This document shows positions 46,347-58,378 of a stretch of DNA of 64,000 bases, one piece after another. Position numbers and translations under genes: made by a program. A model generated the notes under the pieces. The model searched no databases and was not told where the DNA came from. It saw only the letters and a program-made list of their open reading frames with translations. This DNA is from Piper betle. Its lineage: Eukaryota > Streptophyta > Magnoliopsida > Piperales > Piperaceae. The number at the start of each line of letters is the position of its first letter. Position 1 is the first letter of the stretch. Location of the stretch: positions 18,264-82,263 of the forward strand of contig JAURVB010014927.1 of NCBI GenBank assembly GCA_033002965.1, read 5' to 3'.

Positions 46347-49300
46347 TGTAACACCCCAAATCCGGTTCACACTCGTGAACCGAACCGGCATGTTACAGGC
46401 CCCGGTTAAGTCGGCTAACCCGAACCTAACTCATGCGGATCCAATCTCGGCGTCTTAAGATGTAGATACGACTTGTCATGCATGGATAAATTCATAAAAC
46501 CCTAACATGATACTACATGGATGACATGCAACCTAAACTTCACACTAACACAATTACAATCAAAATTAGTAAAAATTATAAAATAAAAGGGACAGAATTT
46601 CCCCTAAAAGTGCGATTAGGGTCCACCCTGTCAAAATAATATATACAAGTATATATAGCATATATCAACAATTTCATTACACACAATCTGATATACTATA
46701 AGCTCATTCTGGAACTTGGGTCCTAACCCATCATACTTTTGCTGCGCTACTCTGATCATTTCATTTCATGTCATTGTCATGCATCAAACATTTAATCATG
46801 TCATTCACCAAAACAATAACATAATAATACAATATTAAACATTCAGAAATCTAACATGTGTGTGCACAAGACCTCATTGCTCCTCCGTCCGAGCTGGCTC
46901 ATCCATCTTGTGCTTATCACCTACATATATATAAGAAAAACGTCAGTAACAAGCGTTACTGGTCCGGAAAATAAAATAACTATAACAAACTGGCTATGAG
47001 AGCAAACTCTCATCTGAAAGAAAACATCATACTCCACGTGAACACTCTGAAGGGCACTACTGAGGAGCCACTGGGCTGCAGACCCGGTAGCATCCCGAAC
47101 TTACTGCTCTGCTGCTGGTACTGTGCTACTCTCAGCACTTCTTTTTCAGTACTTCTCATGAAACTTTATCCTAAGCCCTCTCCTTACCTCCATATCTCTC
47201 CTGGCCTTGAGCACGAAGGCCGAGTACTCTCAGGCAGTCGCCTTTAGTACCCTTTGAACCACAAGTCCGGACATGCGCTGTACTAAACAGTACCCGTAAA
47301 CCTCCACGTTCTCCGGGTGTGAGGAACTCAAACGCGGAGTTGTCAGGATCCCTCGGGAATGGAACAGTCCGCTGGCACTAATCCAGAGCCCGCTTTGACT
47401 GTCACGGCATCCTCTGCATGGTACGTGCAGTCGGTTTCTCCATCTCTCGTCTCACTGAAAACTCGATAAAACTATATATATAGGCCTGGGAAGGGATTCA
47501 TATAATAGGCCCGAAGGCAACTTGTGGTGGATCTTGTTTTCGAAATCATCCTCGAGGGATCTCATCCTCGAGGGGTTATTAATCCGGAAAATATTCGGTT
47601 AAATGACCCGAGTTAAGTGGGATCCAATAAAACACCACTTAACCCGTCCTGCAAATAATAACATAAACATACAATAGAAAAGCGTAAAACAAGACGAGTC
47701 CTAAACGGACCTGGTGGAAGCTCCAAGCGTGTCATCGCGCCTAGGCGGCGAGCTCCTACTCCGTACCTACACATCAAAACTAAATACTAACGCCCGCTAA
47801 CTAAATGATGCATCAAACTCAATAACATCACAATCACAATGCAAGCATCCATCAACATAACAATCAGAAAATCATAAAAATTAATTAATCCTAGCTCATC
47901 CTATTCATACTAATTTTATTATGTGTCTATAACTTATGCCGTGGTCACTTATCATGCTCTGACCTGATCTACTTCATTAGATCACTGAACCTTCATTCAC
48001 ACTTAATCTCATCATGTAACTTATCATTTCATCCCTAATTAGTCATTAATCACATCACACACAATTATCATGCTCAACTCGATCTACCTCATTAAATCAC
48101 TCCCTATTCATTCTCAATTAATTGCATCATGCAATCATCACTACACTCATACTCATATGTTTATCATGACAATTATTTAATTCTAGCATGTTATACTAAC
48201 AATCATAATCAATTTTAAAGAAATCAATCGGAGGTAATTATACCTCACGTCGTCGGCAATCGGCGACGGTTAGGGTTCCGTCGCGCGCCTCGGAGCTCAA
48301 ATTCGGCGCTCCTCGGCGTCCAAAGCTCGATCGGGCTCCACTGGGTGAGCCCCGCGGAAGATCCGGTGAATTCCGGCGAATTCCAGAAATTCCGATTTTT
48401 CGGCGGTTTTCCGGCAGCTACTGGCGGTTTTCCGGCGACTTCCGGTGGTTTTCCGGCAACCGTCGCCTACGGCGTCTACTAGTCGGAAAGGGGTCGTGTT
48501 GGGTACCCTCGGAACCGGCTCGGCGAGCCCGACTCATCTATGGCCTCAACATGGTCGACGGAGTTGGCGGCTCGCCGGAAAATGGTCAAAACAGTGGCCG
48601 GCCGTGGTGGTTGCTAGATCCGGCCGGCCACGGCGGCAACGGCCTCCGCTCCGGTCAGGAAACGTCACTGGGTGGTCGACGGTGCTGAGGCGACCACCTG
48701 ATCGTGGTGGCGATGCTCGCCGGCGGCGGAATCGGCGACGCGACCGAAATGTAGCCGCGGCGCTAGGTGGCCCGATTCCGACGTTGCGGCGGCCTGGCAG
48801 CGGCCGGGGCTGGTCGGGGTGGCACGGCGACGCCGTGGCGGAGCTGGGCGGCGACGATCGGCGGCCGGGCGGCGCCGACAGCGGCGGCGGCGACGCTGCA
48901 CAGTGGCGGCGTCGGGGTTTGGGCGTGGGGAGAAAATGGCGTCGTGGAGAAGAAGGGTTGGGTGGCAAACTTGTAATTAAGACTTGACTCGTCTCCGGCT
49001 CGAGTCAAGTATCATAACTAACTCGTATTAAATCCTAAAAAATTTCATAAAAATCGGGAAAAATCCCGTAAAATCAAACAACAACAAAAAAAATTATAAT
49101 GATATGCTCTAGAACTATCAACCCACCCAAACTGCCCGAACGCGTCCTAACGCGGTAAACGGCCTAAAACTAATTCTACGATCTACTATATAAAAAAATA
49201 AAAAAAATCACTGGCATACTCTCATATATTCTGATAACTCATTCTGTTCTGCTGTGTTCCTGACGTTATCATCATATACTTGGGTACGCATGACCCTCAT

Positions 49301-49424
49301 AGCTCATACACGCGACCGACGTCGGCTCGGTACACGTGTCCTGAAACTGACTCAACTCGAAAAAATAACGGTCGACCCGACCGGTTCTAAATATAAAACC
49401 CTAACTCGAATCGTGGGTTTTACA
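46347..49424 (-). mobile_element. Complete family-1 LTR, reverse orientation
   Basis: Read on the minus strand it runs TGTAAAACCC to GGGGTGTTACA, 3078 bp, with proper TG...CA ends. It has no primer site at its right end and no polypurine tract at its left, so it is a solo LTR or recombinant. The flanks CTGCT (46342-46346) and GGACC (49425-49429) do not match, so no target duplication is present. The 48250-48970 block is very GC-rich and produces long spurious frames on both strands. Confidence 0.8.
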
Positions 49425-50186
49425 GGACCTATCTGGCCCAATAAGGGGTACGGTGGAATGGACCCATCGGCCAATAGGGGGTACGATGGAATGGACCCAT
49501 CGGCCAATAGGGGTACGGTGGAATGGACCCATCGGCCCAACATAATAGGGGTACGATGGAATGAACCCATCGGCCAATATAGGGGGCACGATGGACTGAC
49601 CCATCGGCCCAATATTTTATAGTGGCATGGTGGACTAACCCATCAACCAATAGAACTACAACATAATAGGGGGTACGATGGAATGAACCAATCGGCCAAT
49701 AAGGGGGCACGATGGACTGACCCATCAGCCCAATATTTTATAGTGACATGGTGGACTAACCCATCAGCCAATAGAACTAAAACATAATAGGGGGTGGGTA
49801 CGATGGAATGAACCAATCGGCCAATAAGGGGGCAATATGGACTGACCCATCGGCCCAATATTTTATAGTGGCATGGTGGACTAACCCATCAGCCAATAGA
49901 ACTACATCGAGTTTGATCCCGACATGGGTATGTAGGCCAATCAAGATTGTTTGATTTTAGCTCAAATAAGGTAGAATAAAAGTATGATAGGATAGTCAGG
50001 TTAGGAGAATGAGTAATAAATGGGACTTTTTATTTTGTTTTGAGTTATAAATGTGGCTAAGGGAAATGGTCTAAGACTGTGGGAACCATTATTTTATAAC
50101 TTATTACTCGACATTTAGTAGTTTTATTTTGGTAACACCTGGCCAACAAGGCCCACAATATCATGAAAAATGGCCGGGTCGTTACA
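49425..50186 (+). mobile_element. Family-2 LTR, right part
   Basis: It ends CACCTGGCCAACAAGGCCCAC...GGGTCGTTACA at 50186, followed by a primer-binding site, so it is the end of a 5' LTR. It resembles 52250-52439 and 55150-55333. The left part is a different minisatellite from those copies. Confidence 0.7.
49430..49912 (+). repeat. Minisatellite in LTR (CCATCGGCCAATA units)
   Basis: About four short units of GGGGTACGRTGGAATGRACC plus CCATCGGCCAATA are followed by about three 115-120 bp units that add GGACTAACCCATCAGCC and ATATTTTATAGTG. Frames through it (for example 49254-49622) are repeat artefacts. Confidence 0.9.
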
Positions 50187-50188
50187 GG

Positions 50189-50200
50189 TGGTATCAGAGC
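50189..50200 (+). other. Primer-binding site (tRNA-iMet)
   Basis: TGGTATCAGAGC, an exact plant iMet primer site, sits two bases after the LTR end GTTACA. Confidence 0.85.
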
Positions 50201-50498
50201 ATGTTTCCCAAAAGCTCACATCTTATGACTCAAGTACCTTGTTGAAGAGTCCAATATTTATCTTTCTCCAATGGGGTATGTCATTAGTGAATTAGTCGAC
50301 TCACTAACAAACCTAAGTAATCATTGAAGAAAAACAATCTTTTTTTTGAACATAACGGAATGTCGATGGGAACCGCAAAAGGAAGTTTCAGAAGATTTCG
50401 TGTCGACTATGTAAAAATTGTAACAAGATGCATTCAGGGTTATGCAGTGAGCCCCGTCAATGCTACAATTGCGGAAGGACATGACACCTACAAAATGA
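50201..50498 (+). mobile_element. Internal remnant after primer site
   Basis: About 300 bp of leader and possible gag. One frame reads PRQCYNCGRT then stop near 50451-50483, like a CCHC zinc knuckle start, but it is too short to be sure. It runs directly into a 5'-truncated LTR at about 50499, so nearly all of the internal region was deleted. Confidence 0.45.
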
Positions 50499-52439
50499 GT
50501 GTAGTCCAAGCTCCATGAGACAGCAACGAATAAAGGTTGGATCTTTGGGGTTTTTCCAATCGGATCAGTGGAGTAGATAGAAGATGGGGTCTGAAATTGG
50601 GTGGAAGGAAAAGAAGACATGCTGGTCGGGTGTTGTTTATGTGGCCGACTAAAGTAGTCGTCATGGGTCTGGTCGGGTGCTGTTTATGTGGCCGACTAGG
50701 GTAGACGCCATGGGTCATTGGCTGATTATGTGACCGACATAGAGTCACCATGGTCAGGTCAGGGTTGCTGATTGGGTGGCCGGAATGGGGTCACCAAGGA
50801 CTGGTTGAGGGTTGCCATGTGGTGGCCAAGTTGGAGACGCTATGGCAGCAAATGGAGGCTGCCACGTTACTGGTTGGTCGCCATGCATGGTGAAAATACC
50901 GGCTTTCATGGGTTGACTACAATAAAGCTGGGAGCTTTGGGGTCGTTAAATGAATTGTTAAAGTAGAAGGGCAACCAAGTAAATATGGGATAACTCGATG
51001 CGGTTGAGCTAGAATATAAGGTAAATACAAAAGAATTAAGTATGGGACATGTTAATAATTAAATTATCAATTAGATAATGGGGATTTGGATGGGGATAAT
51101 TAATAATTAATTATCATTAAAATTGCTGAAAATTTAATAAGAAATGAAGACTAACATGAACTAATTACATCATTTAAAATTGATATTATATTAGTCATGT
51201 ACGTTCCATGTAAGTTCATGCAAAATAAAATTATACTAATGTATAATTTTATGCACTCATTCAGATTAGGGTTCACGGGTCACAGTCAGACGAAATCACA
51301 AGTCAGGTACGTATAATAGGTAGAACATCCTATTTTCCTTGTTGGTAGCCTAGGTCGGCCTGAGCCCAGATTCGACCACCATGCACCGAGTGCAACCGGG
51401 GTCAAAGAATTGACTTAGTCCGACACTGGGTCATATTATGTGCGTAAAGTTTGTAGTGCATTAACATTGTTTTGGAGTAGTGATAGCCGCCCCATAAAAA
51501 GGCATGGCCTGGGTGAGCAAGGCACAACGATTCCTCCATCGCACTGGAGTCCAGTCATAGCCTCCCCATAAAAAGGCTACGGCCGGGGTGTGTGAGGCAC
51601 TGGCACTAGAGTTGGCAGTAAGAGCTTCCCCACAAATGGGGCATAGCAATCACCTGAGTGCAGTGATAGCCTCCCCATAAAAAGGCTACGGCCGGGTGTG
51701 CGATGGCACTGGCACTAGAATTTGTAGTGAGAGCTTCCCCACAAACGGGGCACAACAATCACCTGAGTGAAGTGATAGCCTCCCCATAAAATAGCTACGG
51801 CCGGGGTGTGCAAGGCACTGGCACTAGAGTGGAGTGATAGCCTCCCCATAAAAAGGCTACGACCGAGGTGTGCGAGGCACTGGCACTAGAATTGGTAGTG
51901 AGAGCTTGACCACAAATGGGGCGTAGCAATCACCTGAGTGCAGTGATAGCTTCCCTACAAAAAGGCTATGGCCGGGGTGTGTGAGGCACTGGCACTGGAG
52001 ACGGTAGTGGTAGCCTCACCACAAAAGGGCTACGACCGGGGTGTGCAGATCACAGCGGATACCTCCTCTGCATTGTTTTGGAGTATAGCGGAATCGCTCC
52101 ACCGCATATTAAAATAAACATAAGGAAATAGTGGCATGTACTTGATTTGTTTTATCTATTATACTACTTAGTGTTGTAATCACTAACGCGGAATTGCCTC
52201 CACAGGTGTGCAGCTACGAAATTAGGTGATTGACAACTAGGGCATGGAGCAAAATAAATATGAGGACTCCTTTGTATTTATTTATTTGAGAAATAAGTGT
52301 GGCTACTGGGAAACGGTCTACGACTGTGGGATCTTTATATATGTTTTTGTTAAAAAAAATGTTAGACATATTTGCTTAATTTCGAGTAACACCTGGCCAG
52401 TAAGGTCCACAATGTTGTGACAAATGGCGGGTCGTTACA
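50499..52439 (+). mobile_element. Family-2 LTR, 5'-truncated
   Basis: Homologous to 53797-55333 from the shared GTGTAGTCC onward, with the end GGGTCGTTACA at 52439. It contains TCGGCCTGAGCCCAGATTCG (51354), which is shared with the solo LTRs in A and B, and the 110 bp minisatellite. Confidence 0.7.
51476..52045 (+). repeat. Hairpin-rich 110 bp minisatellite, array 1
   Basis: Units of about 109-110 bp each carry CTTCCCCACAAACGGGGC and TAGCCTCCCCATAAAAAGGCTA. Both can fold into small hairpins (CCCC/GGGG and TAGCC/GGCTA). About five units, some partial. Confidence 0.92.
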
Positions 52440-53032
52440 GCTACACCCCATTTGTGGGGAAGCTCTCCTTACCAATTCAAGTGCCAGTGCCTCACACACC
52501 TCGGCTGTAGCCTTTTCATGGGGAGGCTATCACTGCACTTTAGTGCCAGTGCTTTGCACACCCCGGCCGTAGCCTTTTTATGGGGAAGCTATCACTGCAC
52601 TCAGGTGAATGTTACACCCCATTTGTGGGGAAGCGCTCACTACCAATTCTAGTGTCAGTGCCTGACACAACCCAGCCGTAGCCTTTTTATGGGGAAGCTA
52701 TCACTGCACTTAGGTGAATGCTATGCCCTGTTTGTGGGGAAGCTCTCACTACCAATTCTAGTGCCAGTGCCTCACACACCCCGACCGTAGCCTTTTTATG
52801 GGGAGGCTATCACTGCACTCCACTGCGATGGAGTAATCACTGTGCCTCACTCACCCCGGCCGTAGCTTTTTGTGGGGTGGCTATCACTACTCCAAAACAA
52901 TGTCGATGCATTACACAATTTACGCACATAATACGACCCCGTGTTGGACTGAGTGAATTCTTTGACCCCGGTTGCACTTGGTGCGTGGTGGTCGAATTTG
53001 GGCTCAGGCCGACCTAGGCTACCAATAAGGAA
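52440..53032 (-). repeat. Inverted copy of the minisatellite and LTR interior
   Basis: The reverse complement of about 51337-51930, including ACCAATAAGG...CGACCTAGGC and the 110 bp units. It abuts the LTR end at 52439 without a target duplication. It forms a long inverted repeat with the array to its left. Confidence 0.9.
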
Positions 53033-53049
53033 AGTTTTTTTTCATACAA

Positions 53050-55333
53050 ATTATTTACCGTCAACCGGTTAACTGTGAATTACCTGGTTAAGTGAAAAGT
53101 ATTTTAACCAGTTAATTATTGTTTAATCGGTCAAGCGGAATCAAACCGTTTAAACAATAAAGTTAATCATATCAATTACCCAGTTACTCAATTAAGTGAA
53201 ATACGGGAAAAGTAAGTTTTCACAAACCCTAGCCTTCATGACATTATATAAAGAGAAGGGGAGGGGTCATCCACATAATTTCTCTTTAGACAGATGCCGG
53301 CTTCCTCCTTCGCTCGGGTAGTTCTTCTTCCTTTCCGCTTCTTAGTTTCATAAATACACATGCTCAAATGGATAATAAGCATGTTTAGATAATAAGCATG
53401 ATAAACATAAAATTAAAATCTGAAATCAACGAAGAGAAGGGGAACACTAGGAGGTCATCCTGATGTTTTGCAGCAGCAACAACGCCATCTTCCATCCTTG
53501 TGAGTTGGGTTGACGTGCTGGAAGTAGGGAGTGCTCCCGGCGGTGCTGCTGGCCGGACGGAGTCGCCTTGGGTGGCCAAGTCAGATCGTCGAGGAGGGAT
53601 GCAAATCAGGAACATGAAGGGAGACCAGGTCGGTGTTGCCATGGGTGGTGTTGCTGGCCAGACGTAGATCCACCATGGAAAGTGTAGACTGGTCGTCACC
53701 TGGGGTGGTGTTGGTCGTCACCTTGATGGGGCAGGACATGGTCGCCATGGCTGCTGGTCGGCCACTAAGAATGGTGAAATTAAGGTCCCCATGCAGGGTG
53801 TAGTCCGAGTTCCATGAGATAGCAGCGGAGAAAGATTGGATCTTTGGGGTTTTCCAATGGGATCAGTGGGGTAGATAGAAGATGGGGTCTGAAATTGGGT
53901 AGAAGGAAAAGAAGACATGCTGGTTTTGGGTGCGAAGAAGAAGAAGGTATGGGAAGAGAAGGACGTCGGGGAAGAAGAATAGCAATTTTGTAAATATGGG
54001 ATGACTCGATATGGTCGAGTTAAAATGGTTAATAATTGAATATACAAATCAGTTAAAGAATATACTAATACTAGTAATTAAGTATTGAGTATGGTTAATA
54101 ATTGAATTATTAACATGTAAATGAAGGTTTTATTTGCGATATTTAATTGGAAATGTGAAAAAAAGGACTTAATTGATTATATCACATTGATAATAAATTA
54201 TCATTGGACTTACTGGATATTAAATAATTAATGAAGTCCAGCATGATATATTTTATATCTTCAAAATGGATAGTTATACTAGTCATGTAGTTGCATGTAG
54301 GTTCATGCAAAAAAAATTATACTAATGTATAATTTTATGCCCTCATTCAGATTAGGGTTAGCGGATTACAGTTAGATGAAATCTCAAGTCAGGTACATAT
54401 AATAGGTAGAACATCGTACTTTCCTTGTTGGTAGCCTAAGTTAGCCTGAGCCCAGATTTAACCACCATGTACCGAGTGCAACCAGGGTGTGTGAGGCCCT
54501 AGCACTAGAATTGGTAGTGAGAGCTTCCCCACAAACGGGGAGTAGCAATCACCTGAGTGCAGTGATAGCCTCCCCATAAAAAGGCTACGGCCGAGGTGTG
54601 TGAGGCACTGGCACTAGAATTTGTAGTGAGAGCTTCCCCACAAACGGGGCATAGCAATCACCTGAGTGAAGTGATAGCCTCCCCATAAAATGGCTACGGC
54701 CGGGGTGTGCGAGGCACTGGCACTAGAGTGGAGTGATAGCCTCCCCATAAAAAGGCTACGACTGGGGTGTGCGAGGCACTGGCACTAGAATTGGTAGTGA
54801 GAGCTTCACCACAAATGGGGCGTAGCAATCACCTGAGTGCAGTGATAGCTTCCCCACAAAAAGGCTACGGCCGGGGTATGCGAGGCACTGGCACTGGAGA
54901 TGGTAGTGGTAGCCTCCCCACAAAAGGGCTACGGCCGGGGTTTGTAGATCACAGCGGATACCTCCTCCGTATTGTTTTGGAGTATAGCAGAATCGCTCCA
55001 CCACATATTAAAATGAACATAGGGGAATAGTCGAATGTACTTGACTTATTTTATCTATTATACTACTTAGTGTTGTAATCACTAACGCGGATTTGCCTCC
55101 GCAGGTGTGCAGATACGAAATTAGGTGATTGACAACCATAGTATGGAGCAAAATAAATATGGGGACTCCCTTTTTTATTTATTTGAGAAATAAGTGTGGA
55201 TACTGGGAAACGGTCCAAGACTGTGGGTTATTTATATATGTGTTTGTTAGAAATGCTAGACATATTTGCTAAATTGTGAGTAAAACCTAGCCAGCTAGGC
55301 CCACAATGTTATGAAAAATGGCGAGTCATTACA
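53050..55333 (+). mobile_element. Family-2 LTR adjoining the pararetrovirus
   Basis: It ends GCGAGTCATTACA at 55333; the next base belongs to the pararetrovirus. A TATATAAAG at about 53252 followed by AGAGAAGGGG is the probable LTR promoter. The left limit is uncertain because the LTR start is not visible. The frames on the minus strand (53385-53699, 53718-54047) have no motif. Confidence 0.6.
54484..54950 (+). repeat. Hairpin-rich 110 bp minisatellite, array 2
   Basis: About four units of the same repeat as 51476-52045 in the same orientation. Confidence 0.92.
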
Positions 55334-55690
55334 AATTTTAAGTCTAACATTTCTTGTATTTGTTTGCTAAATTAGCCTATATCATCAGGGGTATATATCA
55401 AATTGGTTATGCTTATTACTAGATCAGGATTTTTGATATCTAGTCCAAACTCATGAGTACATGTGTTTTTGATATACATTCTCCTATAAGTCCTAATTTT
55501 ACCAGTTCTCTCATTATTGGTATGTTAATAACTTCTTCTTTTGTTGAGTCTCCTTTTCATCTATTAAAATAAACATGCTGGTATGCTAATTTCCAAGTTT
55601 CAATTTTGATTTCATCATCATCTTTTGTTTTACATAAAAAATCGAGCGGAGTAGGTCCACCATGCTTCGCAAGCAACTCTGATTGTATTG
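55334..55690 (-). pseudogene. Third copy of the PR-RT linker (truncated by LTR)
   Basis: Matches 58020-58366 and 60480-60797, including GTATGCTAATTTCCAAGTTT, and is broken by stops. The rest of this unit is missing beyond the LTR at 55333. Confidence 0.75.
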
Positions 55691-56547
55691 GTAGATAAGA
55701 TTATTTTTTTCCATCATGTCCACATAAAATGCCTTTTTAGCCTTCTCAGATATTATTACGTCAACTCCTGGAAAGGCTTCAAACGGAGGTTGAAAAGTGA
55801 TAGAAGTAAATTGTGGTATTTTTAGGTGAACTGATAAACATTCCAACAATCTATTACAGTGAGGAAGTCCTTTCTTTTGATGCTTTGCTACTTTCACCAT
55901 GTAATTAGCATTTTCTACTATTAGACTATTTATTTCTTCCTCTTTTAGCATCAGCTAGCTATTTAACCAGGCTCTTGTTCTTTTACTCTTTTTTCCATAA
56001 GAGTAAGTAGCTCCTTTAATTTTTTAACTTCCTCATTTTTCATCTCTTGCAAATGATTTTCCAGTTCATAGTTGGCCTGTAATAGATCAACTGGAGTTCC
56101 TTCTTCAATATAAATGTCTGGGCCAATCTTATCTCAAGCATATTTCAGGTCGTCTAATAGAGTGTATATCGAATCCTCTGTATATCGGCCACTCATGTCC
56201 ATCGATAACCGCTTTTACTGAAGTCTATTTGACATAGACTCCATTTTCAAATCCATTAACTACACCATAGTGACTAAAATTTTTGACGCCGGCTTTTTCT
56301 GAATAGAAGAGAGACACTGGCTGAGAGCTTGGAGAGTGTTACGTTTATGAAACTGTGTTTTACTGTTCCAAAGGTTATCAAGTAGGACAAGCTGGTTTTC
56401 ATTAAGCTTTACATGGGCTGGTGGCTCAAACCTCCTCTCGTTGAAAGAGAAGAGTTCATGTGGGCAAAAGTTGTATAGTCTAGTTGGCTTGTGATGTAAG
56501 GCCATAGCTTTGGGTTGCAAACATTTTCTGTATTCTTTTGCCGTCAT
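55690..56547 (-). pseudogene. Pararetroviral second ORF, distal copy
   Basis: Begins MTAKEYRKCLQPKA at 56547, contains FCPHELFSFNERRFEPPAHV, and is frameshifted near 56265. It then shows VKAVIDGHEWPIYRG-like sequence (about 56190) interrupted by a stop, a coiled-coil-like segment with KEEEINSLIVENANYM and the C-terminal KKGLPHCNRLLECLSV block (55586-55951). The middle part fits the Cauli_VI/viroplasmin fold seen in caulimovirid inclusion-body proteins. This copy keeps the N-terminus that the proximal copy lacks. Confidence 0.6.
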
Positions 56548-56629
56548 TCTTGAAGAAGAAGCTATTTTCCCTTACAACAATCTTAGTAATAAGAATACTG
56601 CTACTAATCTTGCTTGTATCTCATATTTA

Positions 56630-56735
56630 TGGGTTTTTAATGAATCATAACCCTTGGTTTTTAACGAACCATGACCCTTCATTTTTAAAGAACCATAACC
56701 CTTGGTTTTTAAGGAACCATAACCCTAAATTTTAG
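56630..56735 (-). repeat. 24 bp repeat encoding GYGSLKTK-type octapeptides (distal copy)
   Basis: Four units of about 24 bp (GGTTTTTAAGGAACCATAAC on the plus strand) lie at the tail of the polyprotein after RNase H. On the minus strand they encode an octapeptide repeat. The proximal copy at 59098-59165 has two to three units. Confidence 0.8.
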
Positions 56736-56789
56736 AGATGCCAAACTTAAAATTGGTTTTGAACTTAGTTCTTAACCAGGTGCCTTGAA

Positions 56790-57400
56790 TACTATCATTG
56801 AGGATTAGGGCTGATTCAGATTTTTTGGTTATTCCTGCCACTTTCCTGGATAAAATGTACGTTGGCACATTATTTTTCCTAGTGGCCCATACCTTAAATT
56901 ACATTTTGAAAGTTAAACCATCTTTTATTGTTATCTCTTTTACTAGTTTGATTACTTATATATTTGACTATGTTTTCATAATCTATTCTTATTGTGAATT
57001 GTTTATCCAAATATAATCTAAATGTATTTATGGCATTTATTACGCCTTGTATTTACATTTCTAAGCTGGTCTAATTTTGATTTTTAAAGTTTCTTGAAGC
57101 ATAACAACTTATTTTTCAATATTTTTATCTGCATATTTATTTTGTTTAGTTAGTAAGATTGCTCCTCGTCCGTCTTTAATAGCATCTACTTATATTATTT
57201 TATATTCTTCTATTAAGGGTAATTCTAATGGAGCAATTTTCTTTATGGCCATTTTTATTTCTTGTTCAATTCTATTGTCCTCTTGATTAAAATATATTTG
57301 TCCATTTTTTCCTAACTTTCCATATAATGGTCCAACTAACTTGTATAAGTTAGGGATAAATTTTCTAGCATAATTTAATAATCCTAAAAAGATTGTACCT
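56790..57400 (-). pseudogene. Pararetroviral RNase H and RT connection, distal copy
   Basis: Counterpart of 59250-59850. Segments of the connection (LVGPLYGKLGKNG-like) and of the RNase H can be read in pieces, separated by stops and frame changes. Not functional. Confidence 0.65.
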
Positions 57401-58366
57401 ACTTTTTATTTTCTATTTTACCAGGAAAGTTTAATGCTTTATATACTATATGAGGCTGTAATTCTATTGTACCTTTTCCTATTTTTAGATCTAAAAAGTT
57501 TATAAAGGTTTTTCCTATTTCAGTTTTCTTTCTTGATACTACTATTCCTGTTACTTTTATAGTACTAAAAACATGTTCTAGATGCTTAATATGTTCTTTC
57601 ATAATAAAAGATGCTACTAAAATATCATCTATCTAAGTAATGCAAAAGGGAAATTTTTAAATAAAGTATCCATATATCTTTGGAAAATAGCTGGTGCATT
57701 TTTTAATTCAACAGACAAAACATTCCATTCAAATAATCCTTCAGGTCACGTAAAGGTATTGAATTTTCTATCTTCTTCTTTTATGTTTATTTGTTTATAT
57801 CAACTTTTGAAATCAAACTTACTGTATATCTTTTTATCCTGTATTAAATTTAATATCCTATCTTTATGTGGTAAATTATATGCATCATCAGTTGTATTAT
57901 TTTTTAATCTTTTATAATTATACACTATTCTAGCCTTTCCTCTTGTTATTTCAGAATGATTTCTTAATATAAAAGCCGTCCATCTGTGTGGGCTAGTTGA
58001 TCTTCTGATTAATTTTAAGTCTAACACTTCTTGTATTTGTTTGCCAAATTCTTCTATATCATCAAGGGTATGCATTAAATTGAATTTGCTTATTACTAGA
58101 TGAGGATTTTTTATATCTAGTCCAAACTCATGAGTACAAGTTTTTTTTGATATATCTTCTTCTATAAGTCCTAATTTTTCCAGTTCTCTTATTATTGGTA
58201 TGTTAATAACTTCTTCTTTTGTTAAGTCTCCTTTTCCTATATTAAAATAAGCATGCTAGTATGCTAATTTCCAAGTTTCATTTTCGATTTCTTCTTCTTA
58301 TTTTGTTTTACATAAAAATTCGTGCGGAGTAGGTCCACCACGCTTCACAAGCAACTCTGATTGTAT
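57399..58366 (-). pseudogene. Pararetroviral reverse transcriptase, distal copy
   Basis: The N-terminal part (57800-58075) has LDLKLIRRSTSPHRWTAF, RIVYNYKRLKNNT and KIYSKFDFKS; the thumb part is 57399-57602 (EIGKTFINFLDLKIGKG). Between them the catalytic Y-I-D-D codons lie at 57624-57635, but the Tyr codon is a TAG stop. Further stops follow FDFKS. The linker to the protease (58080-58366) is also broken. Confidence 0.78.
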
Positions 58367-58378
58367 TGGTAGAAAAGA

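Noticed and set aside
48445..48987. 180-codon frame and 140-codon antisense frame rich in Arg, Gly, Pro
   Set aside because: Very high GC removes stop codons by chance. This is LTR sequence homologous to non-coding parts of other copies.
49254..49858. Several 67-122 codon frames with repeated G-R-W-V or N-R-G-Y-D units
   Set aside because: They follow a minisatellite whose unit length keeps frames open; no protein family fits.
2003..50200. tRNA-like strings near 2003 and 50189
   Set aside because: They are 12-base primer-binding sites complementary to a tRNA 3' end; no cloverleaf surrounds them.
51476..54950. Regular repeats resembling a CRISPR array
   Set aside because: Units are 110 bp, contiguous, without unique spacers, and sit in LTRs of a plant genome.
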